The translations under genes and the position numbers were made by a program. 13,939 bases of DNA from SKVJ01 sp964578745. Lineage in GTDB: Bacteria; Chloroflexota; Dehalococcoidia; GIF9; AB-539-J10. Position 1 is the first letter of the stretch. Each line of letters opens with the position of its first letter. The stretch spans positions 1 through 13,939 of the forward strand of contig CAZODZ010000043.1 of the NCBI GenBank assembly GCA_964578745.1, given 5' to 3'. The notes beneath the pieces are model-generated. The model saw nothing but the letters and a program-made list of their open reading frames with translations, was not told the origin of the DNA and did not search any database. Shown here piece by piece: positions 13,935-13,939 of this stretch.

Positions 13935-13939
13935 GTAGT

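Noticed and set aside
1..13939. CRISPR array, insertion sequence, prophage or tRNA gene
   Set aside because: I saw no spaced direct repeats, transposase, integrase or tRNA-like cloverleaf sequence; the region looks like stable chromosomal genes.

Overview
The window is a densely packed stretch of a bacterial chromosome. Bacterial origin is supported by sigma70-type promoters (TTGTGA-N17-TATAAT before nfeD), Shine-Dalgarno sites, a bacterial 5S rRNA and a bacterial-style his operon. The notable content is a neighbouring pair encoding O-phosphoseryl-tRNA synthetase (SepRS) and Sep-tRNA:Cys-tRNA synthase (SepCysS). This is the RNA-dependent cysteine route best known from methanogenic archaea and reported in only a few bacteria (some Chloroflexota and Candidatus Parcubacteria). 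The pair, the HisZ/short-HisG style his operon and a 5S gene with its own promoter make a Chloroflexota (Dehalococcoidia-like) source my best guess. That is an inference; no 16S or 23S sequence is recognisable here.

Layout. (1) 1-5384, minus strand: histidine operon hisZ-hisG-hisD-hisC-hisB, with hisB cut by the window edge. Genes overlap or lie within about 26 nt. The hisG gene is odd: it encodes two HisG domains in tandem. Their signature motifs have decayed in opposite ways. (2) 5385-5526: divergent promoter region. (3) 5527-7932, plus strand: a membrane operon of a full-length NfeD protease-like protein, a short NfeD and a slipin/stomatin. (4) 7945-7975: hairpin between convergent operons. 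(5) 7979-8905, minus: pyrD, divergent from rimI (8968-9633, plus). (6) 9630-12798, minus: pncC (CinA C-terminal type)-SepRS-SepCysS, closely coupled. The SepCysS stop codon overlaps the rimI stop codon. (7) 12926-13690, plus: a metallo-beta-lactamase-fold hydrolase. (8) 13709-13840, minus: 5S rRNA with its own promoter, followed by a spacer that carries a perfect Shine-Dalgarno-like sequence.

How the parts work together. HisZ and HisG would form the ATP phosphoribosyltransferase that begins histidine synthesis; HisB, HisC and HisD act later. SepRS loads phosphoserine on tRNA-Cys and SepCysS converts it to cysteine on the tRNA, so cysteine for translation can come from phosphoserine plus a sulfur donor. 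Several genes (pyrD, rimI, the MBL hydrolase) have a -10 box only 6-8 nt before the start codon and no Shine-Dalgarno site, which predicts leaderless mRNAs. Reading-frame calls are firm. Most promoter calls are by eye and moderate to weak.
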